NCBI GenBank assembly: GCA_037974335.1
Contig: CM075760.1
Coordinates: 43,528,103-43,592,102 of the forward strand
Origin: Prionace glauca
Taxonomy: Eukaryota > Chordata > Chondrichthyes > Carcharhiniformes > Carcharhinidae
Direction of reading: 5' to 3'
DNA length: 64,000 nt
The translations under genes were made by a program, and so were the position numbers. The notes beneath the pieces are model-generated. The model was not told the origin of the DNA and did not search any database. It saw only the letters and a list, made by a program, of their open reading frames with translations. Within the stretch, counting starts at the first letter, position 1. Each line of letters begins with the position of its first letter. Below are positions 10,888 to 22,984 of the stretch, piece after piece.

Positions 10888-11130
10888 GTAGTTTTAAGTG
10901 TCTTTGGGTGGAATAAATTGATTCTGAATCTCTGGGGCGGAGGAATTGTGGGTTGATCCAAGACTATCATACTGAAGGAGAGACTATAAACCCTATCAGG
11001 GACGGGTCGGACCCAGACCATCCAGTTGCTGCCCATATTGAACATTTTGTCTTTACAGCTCAGTCTCAGGGAGCCTCAGGGATGCCCGGTTTCTGCCTCT
11101 GGCTGAGTCAACACAACCTCCGATTCGACA
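10888..11130 (-). pseudogene. IgH V pseudogene
   Basis: Relic VH exon in the same orientation as the intact V. Translation gives a shark-like framework 1, [14 protein letters not shown], then an in-frame TGA, then GSLRLSCK with the first Cys. A framework-2-like NWMVWVRPVP follows. Sequence further 3' is only weakly V-like and breaks off at a dispersed repeat, so framework 3, the second Cys, the recombination signal, D and J are not found. The acceptor AG is retained (CT at 11131-11132). It lies in the right-hand copy of a segmental duplication whose left copy carries the intact IgH unit, so it is a dead duplicate. Confidence 0.8.
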
Positions 11131-11510
11131 CTTTACAAAAAAACTATGAAAAGAAAACACAACTCACCCCAGACACACTCTCTCACCTTTTTCCATCGGG
11201 AACTAGGTAAAAAACAACGTCTGAAGACACTACAAACCGACTCAGAAACAATTTCTTTACAGCTGCAATCAGATTTTTGAATGGATCTACCTCGCATTAA
11301 ATTGATATTTTTCTAGACCCGAGCTATGACTGCAACATAATATTCTTCACTCTCTCCCTTCCTTCTCTGTGCACGGTATGCTCCGTCTGTATAGTGCGCA
11401 AGACTGTATATATCAAAAAAACCGAGGATTATTCCCAGTGAATTGATTGCTGACACTGGAATATTCAAGACACAGACGAACACTGAGGCAGAAAGAGTGA
11501 GATCCATTGG
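11131..11510 (-). other. Relic leader-V intron with an inserted repeat
   Basis: 11430-11510 aligns with 2800-2880 of the intact unit ('ttgattgctgac', 'gaacactgaggcag'). The intron is enlarged by a 3' LINE-like fragment at about 11165-11415 ('ttgaatggatctacctcgc', 'ctatgactgcaac'). No leader exon is found where it should be, near 11520. Confidence 0.6.
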
Positions 11511-12129
11511 AACGTCTCTGCTAGTCCAAAAGGTGAAATTATATTTGAGCCTCTGTTATGGAGAGAAAAACAATTTGATTGTAAATCGAGTCCCTTAATT
11601 CTGCAACCCCTTCAGAAGAGAATAGACATAAAGAAGATGACATGACCTTATCAGGGTAAAAACGTCAGTCTGATATGCACATTGCAGCAACAATATAATC
11701 CATTTGAAGAATTATTATCGATTTAAGTAACTAATTGCGACAATGATTTTATTTCAGGTGTGGGTAGCTGTCACTGAAATTTGGGACTGGATACAAAAAG
11801 GAGGGAAGAAATGGCCTCATGTTATAGAGAGGCAATTAATGCACAAACTTAACTAATGTTCTCAGGACCCGACTTCGAATCCCACCACCACAGATGGTGG
11901 GATTTAAATTCAGTAAAAAAAAGTGTCTGGAAATAAGAATTCACTTACGGTCAAGATATCATTGTCGATTGTGTAAAAACCTACCTGCTTCACGAATGTA
12001 TTTTAGAGAAGGGAATCTGCCGTCCTTACCTGGTCTGGCCTATGTGTGATCCAAGAGCCACAGCAATGTGATTGGCTCTCACTGTCCTCGGACAAGAAGT
12101 AGGCAATAAATTCTGAACAGTCAAAGGTG
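11511..12129. other. Non-coding stretch
   Basis: No gene. 11580-11660 weakly resembles the repeat blocks of 1-1200 ('aaccccttcagaagagaat'). It otherwise holds nothing recognised. Confidence 0.35.
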
Positions 12130-12440
12130 CCCATGTCCATAGAATCATTACAGAGCAGAAGAAGGCCTTTTGGCCTATCAGGCCCAAACCCACAACATTC
12201 CCACCTAAGTCTATCCCCATCACCCCACGGATATTCCCTGCAAATTCTCCTGACACGATTGGACAATTCATCATCGTGGATCAACCTATGTGGCATATCC
12301 TTGAACAATGTGAGTAAATGAGCAAGCAATTGGAGAATATGCAGACTCCACACAGACAGACCCAAACCGGGAGTTGAACCCGGGTCCCTGGCGCTTTGAG
12401 GCAGAAACCCTAACATATATGCCACCGTGCCACCCACAAA
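12130..12440 (-). repeat. tRNA-derived SINE
   Basis: Minus-strand SINE with its tRNA-like head at the right end ('ccgggagttgaacccgggtc', then 'gccaccgtgccacc') and its 3' tail at the left ('agaatcattacagagcag'). It lies in the right copy of the duplication and has no counterpart at the matching place in the left copy, so it probably inserted after the duplication. Confidence 0.75.
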
Positions 12441-12539
12441 TTAATTCAAAAAGGACAATCCTCATGTGATGCAATATTACACGTTAGATTTCCCCAACGG
12501 CTCCTTTACCCTGTGAAAATTAACACTGAAAGAAAACTG

Positions 12540-14034
12540 GTGGACTTATAATTAATTGAGCTGACAGGGAAACATGACATCGACATCAACCTTTGACAGA
12601 GAATTTATAGAATCCGAACGGACACGGTGATCAGGAAAGTTCTTTGTCAACATCCAAATCATTGCTGCTCATTATTTTGGCCACCGGCTGTAGAACATTC
12701 ACTGGTAGTGGGAACTCAGGATATTAGGACTTTGTGGCATATTGCACAATATCACAAAAATAAATGTTTTGTCTTCCACTAAACCAGGCCGTTTCTTCAC
12801 TCATTGGCAGCTATGAGAGCGACTGTTAAATAATCGAAATCAGATTGTGCTGGACAACAGAACATGGTGCTGATCAGGGATAAGAGAGGTTGTCTTTTTA
12901 AAGAGGTGCAGAACACTTAGAGTATTCCAGGAATCCGCGCTTTTCAAGACAATTGTATGATTTTATTTTACTTTTAATTATTTTCATTTTGGGGCCATTG
13001 CACTGATCTCATTGGACTGAGGGGGTGGGGAGGTCAAAATCTCTTCCTTGCAGGTCATGACGTTACTCACAAAGTGGCTTTAATTGTTGGAAGGACATTT
13101 ATTTGGAAGTTATACAAATGAAATAGCATCTGGCCAATTTACTCGTTCGCCATACTGTTTAATCACAGTGCTGCCCTTAAAATATTTTCTGGGAAGGAAT
13201 ACCATTTAAAAACGTGTCTTTATTATGGGAATCAAGCATTTATTGTATAACTGGATAAGTCCCATTTAATCCTTACATATTCACGTTAATCTGTCCCACG
13301 CAGTATTTGGCAGCAGTCCAACCTGCTGCCAACTGCCCGAAGATATTTACAGGAAGCATCTGACGGTGTTTGTTCAGTAAGTCAAAGATCTGTTTCCTCA
13401 GTACTGAACAGTTGGCTGCAAGCCAACTTCAAACTTTTAGCATTGTCAATAGAGCCTATTTATAAACAAATCTGCCCAGTAACAACTGGAGGCAAACTAA
13501 ATTATTATTTTTAAAGCTGTGAACCGATATGAATGCTTCCCATTTCATTGGAAAAGAAAGCTACCCAGATTCTCTGGCACCTTGTTAGTAACAATGATGA
13601 TCTTCCCAACCCAACAATACATTGTGATGGATGGATAGAAATAAATACAGGCAGATTGTGAGAGTTGATTCAGAGAGGTGATATGTCTTATACTGCATAA
13701 ATATGTAGGCTGGTGTTTTATTTCACTTTATTCTTCCATGGGACGTGGGGGTCTCTGGAAAGAACAACATTTGTTTCCTGTGCTTAATTCCTTTTCAGCT
13801 GAGTGGTGTGTTAGGGCATCTCAGAAGGCATTGCCCAGTTATACATATGGCAGTCCATCTTGAGGTACACCCTGCTGAGGCCAAGTAGGGATGGCACATG
13901 TCCTTCATTGGGGAATCAGAGGGTTATCTCGTCGCTATCAGTATGAATCAAAATTTATTGATTGAATTCAAATTCCACCTGCTGCCATGGTCGGATTTAA
14001 TCTCAATTTAATTCAATTTAATTTAATTCCAGAG
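12540..14034. other. Right copy of the segmental duplication
   Basis: Aligns by eye with 3636-5100 over most of its length, in the same orientation, with many small differences. No frame is preserved between the copies. No gene. Confidence 0.65.
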
Positions 14035-14585
14035 ATTCACCACCCTTTGAGTGCAGAAGTTGCTCCTCAACTCCATTCTAAACTGCCGCCCCCCCCCCCC
14101 CCCCACGCCCCCCTTATCTTGAGGCTGTGCCCTCTTGTCCTGCTGTCCTTTCTGAGCGGGAAGTATCTCTCTACCTCTACCCTATCCATCCCCTTCATTA
14201 TCTTATGCGTCTCTATAAGATCCCCCCTCATCCTTCTAAATTCCAACGAGTACAGACCCAGTCTATTCAGCCTCTCTTCAAAGTTCAACCCCCTCATCTC
14301 CGTTATCAGCCTAGTGAACCTCCTCTGCATTCCCTCCAAGGCCAAAATATCCTTCCACAAGTGCGGCGACCAAAACTGCACACAGTACTCCAGCTGCGGC
14401 CTCACCAGTACCCTGTACAGTTGCAGCAAGACCTCCCTGCTTTTATATTCTATCCCCATCGCTATAAAGGCCAGCATCCCATTCGCCTTCCTGAACTCTT
14501 GCTGCACCTGTAGCCTGGGTTTTTGCGACTCATGCACAAGAACCCCCAGGTTCCTCTGCACCGTAGCATGCTGCAGATTTCCCCC
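14035..14585 (-). mobile_element. CR1-type LINE fragment
   Basis: Encodes the C-terminal part of CR1 ORF2 (164 codons open at 14561-14067). It has the typical phrases VRPQLEYCVQFWSPH, LEGMQRRFTRL, YSLEFRRMRGDLIETHKIM and a poly-Gly run from a C tract. It is truncated at both ends: the reverse transcriptase core and the 3' tail are absent. It interrupts the duplicated DNA. Confidence 0.85.
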
Positions 14586-14639
14586 CTAGAAATAGTAATC
14601 CCTCCCACTATTATTTATTTTTGTGAATTTTTACTATTT

Positions 14640-15390
14640 ATTTTTGTGAATGGAGAATTATTGGTAATATTGGCGTCAGGCGATGACCACCTCCAAAAAG
14701 GGGGAATCTGACCGTTGCCCCTTGTCACTCAATGATATTGCAACACTGAATCAATAACTATCAACATCTTCGAGGTTACCATTGGCTAATCGCTATGTTA
14801 GCTGGGTATATACATGCTCCAGCTGGAATATCATCTCAGCCTGCTGTGAGTAACCCACCCCCTAACTCCCCAAACCTGTGCACCACCTGCACGACACAAA
14901 TTGGTGGAAAAAAATGGTTCTCTCCACTTACTTGAATAGGTACAGTTCAAACAGCATTCAAAAATCTTCATCCCATTCAGGCCAAAGCAGCCGGCTTGAC
15001 AGGTATAGCATTTGCAAATGCTTACTCCCTTCACCACACCGAGCATCATTATGCACCATCTACAAGTTTCACTTCCGAACCTCACCAAGACTCCTTAGGC
15101 AGCCACACGGTGAGTTGCTATTTGCAAGGACAGGGGTAACGGTTACCAGGAAATATCACCTATAAATTCCCCTCCAAGTCTGTCATATACCTGATGTGAA
15201 AATATATCATCCTTCCATCACTGTCACGGGACCGAGATCCTAGAACTCCCTCTGTAACAGCACCGTATGGGTATCTACACCACAGGGTCTGCAGCAATTC
15301 AAGAAGGTAGCTTACCACCAGTTTACTAAAGGCAATGAGGAATAGGCAACAAATACTGACTAGGCCAGCAACGTCCATATCCCTTAAATT
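14640..15390 (+). mobile_element. Second LINE family, 3' fragment
   Basis: Plus-strand fragment of a non-CR1 LINE that is common in this window. Phrases include 'caggcgatgaccacctcc', 'tatcaacatcttcgaggtta', 'cactccgaacctcaccaag'-like DNA, and the 3' end 'ctgcagcaattcaagaagg' and 'gcaatgaggaataggcaac'. The frame at 14878-15165 holds degraded reverse-transcriptase C-terminal sequence (SIQKSSSHSGQSSRLDR, SPRLLRQP). It is old. Clade not assigned. Confidence 0.6.
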
Positions 15391-16009
15391 AAAACATCAA
15401 CATAGCAATATTTATGTATGGATGATAACTAATGAACGCAATTGGGTATCTTTGTAAATGGATGGCAATTAATGAAAATAAATATCAACTTTCTGAACAT
15501 TTACAACCTCTTTCTCTGCCAGAAGATAGGTTCTGTTCCACAGGAGATTCATGATTCAGAAACATCACACTATCCAAAGACAAGGAAGACAGAAGAGACG
15601 GTAACATCTGTAGGTGTATCTCAATCTCATTACGGGACAGGCCTTTGATAGGATGACAATTTTGTTACTCATCTGCTTGAAGACCGGGATTAACCTGAAG
15701 CACAGTGTTTTCTTTATGTTGGGAGATATACATATCATACTCATACATGGATGAATCTCAGTGAGACATTCGACACTAACATCAGGGCAGAGACTACAAC
15801 ATTTGGGGGAACTAAGCTCTCCATCGAAAAATTCTCGGTCTCATTTATGACACAGAAAAGGACAATTTACAACACAACTGATAGCCTCATGGACAACACT
15901 TAGGTTTGAATCAATCTCTCAAAAATTGTCCTCCTCAGTCGTCAACAAATGTGAAATATGAAGAAAAGACACCAAGCTAAAATGAATAGAACAAAGATCA
16001 AAGAACAAC
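15391..16009. other. Non-coding stretch
   Basis: 15400-15520 is the counterpart of 6850-6960. The rest has no feature I recognise. Confidence 0.4.
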
Positions 16010-16340
16010 ACAGCACAGGAAACAGGCCCTTCGGCCCAACGAGCTCGCGCCACCATCTTCACAATCTGTTTTTCCTCCTCCACCCTTGACCCATGTCTAT
16101 GCTTATGGTATCCCCATTGGAAACCAGATTAAGGGGAGAATAATTTAGGGACAATTTGTTACACCAGTCAGCCTAATAACACTTCTTTGGGGTGTGGGAG
16201 GAAACCGGGACACCCGGAGAAAACCCACGCAACCACAGGGAGAATGTGCAGTTTCCCACAGACACAGGCCCAAATCCATGTATCTGGACAACTAACGGTG
16301 ATAGTCACTGAGCTGTTGTGGTGCCCATCTGCTGGTCCAT
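16010..16340 (-). repeat. tRNA-derived SINE with CR1-like 3' tail
   Basis: The left end is a CR1-like tail read on the minus strand ('gggccgaagggcctgtttcc', then TTCTTTG-type repeats). The right part is the SINE body ('ggaggaaaccgggac', 'gagaatgtgcag'). The tRNA-like head is degraded. Confidence 0.65.
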
Positions 16341-16499
16341 TTTGAAGCAGACACAAACGACGCAAAGTACTAGGCCACTCTCAAAACATCCATGCCCCTC
16401 GTTAGACAACAAGGTGGACCGACGCACATGCAGAGTAAAAGAGAAAAATATCAACACATGTAGCATTAGATTTCCAGGAACGTCCTGAGGCTCTGATCC

Positions 16500-16754
16500 T
16501 TATTTAAAACAGTCTCCTATAACCCTCCATCCTTATTTTGCTCATGTGTCTATCTAAATAAACCTTAAACAAGTCCAGCGTGCCTGCCTCCACCACCTTA
16601 CTTGGCAGTGCATTCCATACCCCCACGACCCACTGTGTGAAAAACCTCCCTCTAGCATCCAAATTAGACTTCTCCCCCCTCACCTTAAGCCTGTGGCCCC
16701 TCGTGATATTTGTCTCCAATCAAGGAAAAAGCCTGCCACTGTTTACTCTATCTA
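16500..16754 (-). mobile_element. CR1 copy B, 3' part
   Basis: Encodes the CR1 ORF2 C-terminus (TRGHRLKVRGEKSNLDARGRFF, then WNALPSKVVEAGTLDLF). Its 5' edge (DRVNSGRLFP) is exactly what should follow the KIMKGI at which copy B stops at 18411. I therefore read both as one CR1 copy split by the DNA at 16755-18410. Confidence 0.75.
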
Positions 16755-16756
16755 TA

Positions 16757-17105
16757 CAAAGAACAAAAGAACAAAGAACAACACAGCACGGGAAACAGGC
16801 CCTTCGGCCCAACGAGCCCGCGCCGCCGTCCCATGGTCAGTGACCTATTCATGATTTTAGTCTATGCCTAATGTGTGAGGACAGGGAGGTCCAATATAGG
16901 GACAATTTGTTACCCAATCAATCAGCCTAAAAGCACATTTTTGGGATGTGGGAGGAAACCGGAGTACCCGGAGGAAACCCACGCAACCACTTGGAGAACG
17001 CGCAAACTCCCACGGACACAGGCCCAAATCCATGTGTCCGCACAGCAACAGAGATAGCCTCTGAGCTGTCATGATGCCCTCGAGATGGTCCAGTTTACGC
17101 ACACC
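16757..17105 (-). repeat. SINE with CR1-like 3' tail, nested
   Basis: Minus-strand SINE body ('gtgggaggaaaccggagtac' read on plus) ending in a CR1-like tail with TTCTTTG repeats next to copy B. It sits at the 3' end of copy A. Confidence 0.65.
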
Positions 17106-17259
17106 AACGACATGAAGCAGTAGGCAACTCCCGAAGCAACATCCAAGAACAGCCAACCACAACCTGCCGCCCGCATGCCCCATGCTGGACTTAAATGCCT
17201 GTGGATAAAAAATTCATTATTAAAAGACTCTATATCCCTGAGGCTAAAACTGAACCCCA
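17106..17259. other. Probable 3' untranslated part of CR1 copy A
   Basis: About 150 bp between the nested SINE and the ORF2 stop region of copy A. No other feature. Confidence 0.4.
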
Positions 17260-18410
17260 AGCCTACAATGTTTAGTAAGGCCTGCTATATTCCCCAATAT
17301 GTAGACCGCTCATGTGGCTGTCCAAGTGACTCTTGAACAACCCTAGCGTGCCTGCTTCCACCACCTTACTCGGCAGTGCATTCCACATCCCCACTACCCT
17401 TTGTGTGAAAAACTGCCCTCTAATATTAGTCTTATATCTAGCCCCCCTCACCCTAAGCCCGTGACCCCTCGTTCTATCCATTTCTAATAGCGGAAAAAGC
17501 TTACCACCATTTAATCTATCTATCCCCTTCATAATCTTATAAACCTCTATTAGATCCCCCTTCAGCCGACGTCTCTCAAGGGAAAACAGCCCAAGTGCGT
17601 TCAATCTCTCCTCGTAAGACAGCCCTTCCATACCAGGCAACATCCTGGTAAATCTCCACTGCACTCTCACCAGGATCTCTACATCCTTCCGGTAGTACGG
17701 CGACCAGAACTGGACGCAGTACTCCAGGTGAGGCCTAACCAACGTTCTATACAACTGCAACATCAGACTCCTACTCTTATATTCTATACCCCTTCCTATG
17801 AAGGCCAACATGCCATACGCTTTCCTCATCACATTCTGCACCTGCACCGACACCTTCAGGGACTTGTGTACCTGCACCCCCAGGTCTCTCTGCGTATCTA
17901 TACTCCGGATAGTTCGACCTTTTATTGTATAACTCCCCTCCACATTATTCCGGCCAAAGTGCATCACCTCGCATTTCTCCGGATTAAATTCCATTTGTCA
18001 TCTATCTGCCCAAACTACCAGCCTGTCTATGTCCTGTTGCATTGCCAGGCACTGCTCCTCAGTACCCGCCAATCCAACCATCTTAGTGTCATCAGCAAAT
18101 TTGCTGATCACACCTCCTACCCCCTCTTCCAAGTCATTAATATATACTACAAATAGTAGAGGTCCAAGTACCGAGCCCTGCGGCACCCCACTGGTGACAG
18201 ACCTCCAATTGGAAAAGGAGCCTTCCACTACTACCCGCTGTCTCCTCCTCCCAAGCCAGTTCTCCACCCATCTACATACCTGGCCTTGTATCCCATGAGC
18301 CTTCAACTTTTCTATCAGCCTACCGTGAGGGACCTTGTCAAACGCCTCACTGAAATCCATATAGAGAACATCAACGGCTTGTCCTTCGTCAATCGTTTTT
18401 GTCACCTCTT
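17260..18410 (-). mobile_element. CR1 copy A (reverse transcriptase and C-terminus)
   Basis: 5'-truncated CR1 ORF2. It starts inside the reverse transcriptase at EEVTKTIDEG, then LYMDFSEAFDKV, SGVPQGSVLGPLLF, the catalytic FADDT, FNPEKCEVMHFGRNN, VRPHLEYCVQFWSPYY and the C-terminal WNALPSKVVEAG. One in-frame TGA near 18000-17998 replaces an expected Trp codon between WADR and QMEFNP; otherwise it is open. It sits inside copy B, so it is younger than B. Confidence 0.85.
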
Positions 18411-20137
18411 CAATTATACCCTTCATTATTTTATGCACCTCTATTAAATCCACGCTCAATCTCTGTCTTTCTCAGGAAAACAGCACCAGTTTACTCCATC
18501 TTTCCTCATATCCCAGTCCTTCCATACCAGGCAGCATCCTGGTAAACCTCCTCTGCACTCTCTCCAGGGTCTCCACGTCCTTCCGGTAGTAATGTGACCA
18601 GAACTGGACGCAGTACTCCAAATGCGGTTCAACCAACGTTCTGTACACCTGTAGCATTAGACGCCAGCTCTTGTACTCTATATCCCTTCCTATAAAGGCT
18701 AGCATATCATAAACTTTCTTCGCAATCTTCTCCACCTGTGTTACCACCTTCAAAGACTTGTGAATTTGCACTCCCAGCTTCTTCTGCATTTCTATACTCT
18801 TAATAGGTCTACCCTTTATCATACAACTCCCCTCGACGTTATTCCTTCCAAAATGCATCACCTCGCATTTATCAGGATTAAATTCCACCTGCCATTTATC
18901 TGCCCAATATAACAGCCTACCTATATCCTGCTGTGTTGCCAGACACTGCTCCTCACTGGCCGCCAATCCAGCCATATTTGTGTCATCTGCAAACTTGCTG
19001 ATCACACCACGTATGCCCTCTTCCAAATTTTTTATATATATTAAGAATAGAAGAGGTCCCAGTACTGAGCCCTGCAGCACACCACCAGTGACAGGCCTCC
19101 AGCGAGAAAAGGGCCCTTCCACTGCTACTCTCTGTCTCCTGTTAACTATCCAGTTTTCAATCCATCTAGATACTTGTGCCTGTATCCCATGAGCCTTAAC
19201 CTGTTCAACCAACCCACCATGAGCGACTTTGTCAAACGCCTTACTGAAATCCATATAGACGACATCAACGGTTCGTCCTTCATCAACGGTTTTTGTCACC
19301 TCCTCAAAAAATTCCACGAGATTCGTAAGGCAAGACCTCCCCTTAACAAAGCCATGTTGCTTATCCCTCATCACATCGCAATGCTCCAAATGCTTATACA
19401 TCCTACCCCTTAGAATTTTTTCCAACAACTTTCCTACCACTGACGTCAAAATCACTGGCCTATAATTACCAGGGTTATCCCTACTGCCCTTTTTAAACAG
19501 CGGTACCACATTATCTACCCTCCAGCCCTCTGGGGCCTCACCTGCGTCCAAAGAAGAGACAAAGATTTGCGTCAGCGGCCCAACAATTTCATCTCTCACC
19601 TCCCTAAGCAGCCTGGGATAAATGCCATCAGGCCCCGGAGTTTTATCAGTTCTTATGCTGCCTAAAAACCTTAGCACTTCCTCCCTTGGATTGGATATTT
19701 CTTTCAACTGGTCTACAGCTCCCTCCAAGACAGTACAAGACACCAAGCCCCTCTCCTTCGTGAATACCGACGCAAAGTATTCAGTTAGGATCTCCCCCAT
19801 TCCCTCAGACTCTATGCACAGTTCCCCTCCTCTGTCCCGAAGAGGACCGATTTTCCCTCTAACCACCCTTTTGTTCCTAATGTAAGAGTAAAATGCCTTT
19901 GGATTTTCCTTAATCCTATCCGCCAAAGTCATTTCATGCCCCCCTTTCGCCCTTCTAACTCCCCGTTCGAGCTCCCTCATACTCTCTGTATTCCTCCAGT
20001 GCTCTCTCCGTTCCCAGTTGCTTAGACCTAACATACGCCTCTCTCTTCTTCCTGACCAAGTCCTCAATATCCCCTGTAATCCACAGCTCTCCAATCCTAC
20101 CTTTTCCATCCTTCCTCTTTACCGGCACATGTCTTTG
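18411..20137 (-). mobile_element. CR1 copy B, main part
   Basis: Long CR1 ORF2 fragment, 545 codons open (20109-18472). It covers the linker after the endonuclease (RIKENPKAFYSYIRN), the reverse transcriptase fingers (KTPGPDGIYPRLL, NYRPV), palm (YMDFSKAFDKV), GSVLGPLLF, the catalytic FADDT, and the thumb region up to LVLFS, then a stop. Coding similarity continues past that stop to KIMKGI at the junction with copy A. The endonuclease and 5' end are missing. It moves by target-primed reverse transcription in the family; this copy is dead. Confidence 0.88.
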
Positions 20138-21236
20138 AGAACATAAGAACATAAGAAATAGGAGCAGGAGTAGGCCATCTAGCCCTTCGAGCCTGCCCCA
20201 CCATTCAATAAGATCATGGCTGATCTGTCGTGGCTTAGTTCCACATTCCCGCCCTCTCCCCATAATCCTTAATCCCCTCTTTTATCAAAAACCCATCAAC
20301 CCGCGTCATAAAAATATTTAGCGAGGCAGCCTCCACCACTTCCACAGGCAGAGAATTCCAGAGATTCACCACCCTTTGAGTGAAGAAGTTCCACCTCAAC
20401 TCCGTTCTAAACCGCCCCACCCACCTTTATCTTGAGGCTGTGGCCCCTCGTCCTATTATCCTTTTTAAGCAGGAAGAGTCTCTCCACCTCTATTCTATCC
20501 ATCCCATTCATCATCTTATAAGTCTCAATGAGATCTCCCCTCATTCGTCTAAACTCTAACGAGTACAAGCCTAGTTTATTCAGCCTCTCCTCATAGCTCA
20601 ACCTCCTCAACTCCAGTATCAGCCTAGTAAACCTCCTCTGCACTCCCTCCAAGGCCAAAATATCCTTCCGTAAGTACGGCGCCCAAAACTGCACAGTACT
20701 CCATCCTCACCAATGCTCTATACAGCCGCAGCAAGACCTCCCTACTTTTATATTCAATCCCCCTCGCTATGAAGGCCAGCATCCCATTCGCCTTCCTGAT
20801 CACCTGCTACACCTGCAAGCTGGGTTTTTGCGACTCATACACAAGGACCCCAAGGACCCTCTGCACCGTCGCCTGCTGCAGTTTTTCGCCACGTAAGTGA
20901 TAATCCTTCCTACCATTATTCCTACCAAAGTGGACCACCTCGCACTTGCCAACATTAAATTCCATTTGCCATTTCCTGGCCCATTCGCCCAGCCTATCTA
21001 GATCCTTCTGCAGACTCTCCACACCCTCCGCGCAATTTGCCTTTCCTCCAATCTTGGTGTCATCAGCAAATTTCGACACCATACACTCGGTTCCCTCCTC
21101 CAGATCATCTATATAAATGGTAAATAGCTGAGGCCCCAGTACCGACCCCTGGGGCACTCCACTAGTCACCATCCGCCAATCCGAATAGCATCCATTGACT
21201 CCCACTCTCTGCCTCCTATTTGACAACCAACCAACT
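20138..21236 (-). mobile_element. CR1 copy C, 3' part
   Basis: A different CR1 subfamily. It starts inside the reverse transcriptase (SNRRQRVGVNGCYSDW, SGVPQGSVLGP, FADDTKIGG) and runs through the C-terminus (FFTQRVVNLWNSLPVEVVEA) to a 3' end whose last bases, on the minus strand, are tandem TTCTTATG-type units. The 3' end abuts the 5'-truncated start of copy B at 20137. Same subfamily as 29590-30062. Confidence 0.85.
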
Positions 21237-21689
21237 TTCCTGCAACCTTTTCAGTTTTCCCTTGAAAGCCTCCCACTTGCCGACCGTGGACATGTGTTTA
21301 CTGCGATTCTAACTTTTCTATTGGAAATGGAAGGATGCTGGTTTTAATTGTGTTGTTAATTTGTAAACTATATGACATTTATCAGACAACACACAAAGAC
21401 GCACACACATATATTCTGTCGTTCCCATTCTTCCCCACAAATTGTTTCCCTTTCACACACACACACACACATTTTCTTTCAACTTAAAACTACATCTTGG
21501 ATTCCTGGGAGTCTTCAGAGACCCAACTAAATTCCAAATGGAATGAGGAACATTTTCCCCAACGCCATGTTTGCTGAGCTGGACATTAAAGGTCCCAATG
21601 TCTCCAAAAGCTCCCTGGGCAACATCCCTCCTTTTAATCAAAATCAACAAAAATATATTCCCATGGATTGAGCCATTTTCATCTGATGC
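21237..21689. other. Non-coding stretch with a short CA repeat
   Basis: 21240-21300 may be a small LINE remnant. 21458-21472 is (CA)n. Nothing else recognised. Confidence 0.4.
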
Positions 21690-22560
21690 TGCCCTGGCAA
21701 CATCGGAACATAACCACAGGAGTAGGCCACTCAGCTCCTCGAACTGGCCCCACCATTTAATAAGATCATGGCTGATCTGTGGCTGAATCCATTTTGGCTT
21801 CGCTAAGTCCATATCTCTTGATACACCTGTTCAATTAAAGAAGACCTCAGACTTATATGTAACAATTGTACCAGCTCCCACCGGCAATTGCCGAAGAGAG
21901 TTCCAATCATTCACCTCTCTGGACATGTACTAATGTTTTCTATCAACTCTCCTAAAAGGCCTTTCCCTATTTTTTTCAACTATGGCCTTTTAACCTCGAA
22001 CCTTCAACTAATGGAAACAATCCTTCCCTGTAGGTATTTCATAGGTTTCTATCAGAACAGCCCTCAACCTTCTGAATTCGAGAGAAAAATGTCTAAATTC
22101 GTCTGATCTCTCCTCGCAACTTGCGTTGAACTCCGTCCAGAGTCAACATATTTCCAAAGATATGTTGCCCATACTTGCTCACAGTGCTCTAATTGGGGTG
22201 GAACAAGGATTGTGCACAATTGGAGCACAACATCTGCCTCCTTATCCCCCAGTCCTTTGGATATGAAGGGAGGCATTCCATTGGTCTTAATGATTATTTC
22301 CTGCAGCAGATCGTGACATTTTAAGAAACTATGTGCCGAACCCCAAATCCTGTTTGGCATCCACTAAATTTAGCGTTGTCCCTTCGAAAAATTATATCTT
22401 GATCTATCATTTGGATATTTGACTCTTTGTCCCATTATTTAAGCCCTTAATGAATATTGTAAATAATTGAGGCCCCAGACAGATTCCTGCCGTACACCAC
22501 TTAATCTGCATAATTCAGCAACGGACATGTACAATTCATTGCACCTTAAATTTTGGCACC
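21690..22560 (-). mobile_element. Old CR1 copy, part 1
   Basis: Heavily mutated CR1 on the minus strand: 3' end at the left ('ggagtaggccactcagc', 'aataagatcatggctgatct') and then ORF2 C-terminal remnants. Probably continuous with 24300-25340, with a second LINE inserted between. No long frame remains. Confidence 0.6.
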
Positions 22561-22984
22561 TTGCAGAAGAGGATGTGATATTACATTAATGGATGTGAAT
22601 TCTTGTTCCATTGATACCATAGATCATACCTGACAATGATATTTTCACACTAACTGTAATTACAAAGTTTTGCCAGCAGATGGAAATAGATCTTGGTGGG
22701 TTACATTACATGAAGCATGAACTGCCGCAATACACTGGACACTGCATCTGTTCATTTTGAATTGGCCTCCATATGTATATATGTTAGAATGGACCCCGTC
22801 CATGATTATAATATATTATAACATATAGCACGCTGTTTAAACTGGTATTGCACCAGTACATATCAATGTATACATCACCTTGATCTGAATTTTTCCAGGT
22901 AGGATCTAACTTTGCAGTTGTACCATATACAGTTCTGAATGGTGGTGGACATTAAAGCAATTAACAGCAGCAGGAGCCTCAAAT
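22561..22984. other. Non-coding stretch
   Basis: AT-rich, no gene or repeat recognised. Confidence 0.35.

Noticed and set aside
13987-14589. A 200-codon plus-strand frame rich in Pro, Ser and Leu
   Set aside because: It is the antisense of the CR1 ORF2 fragment on the minus strand.
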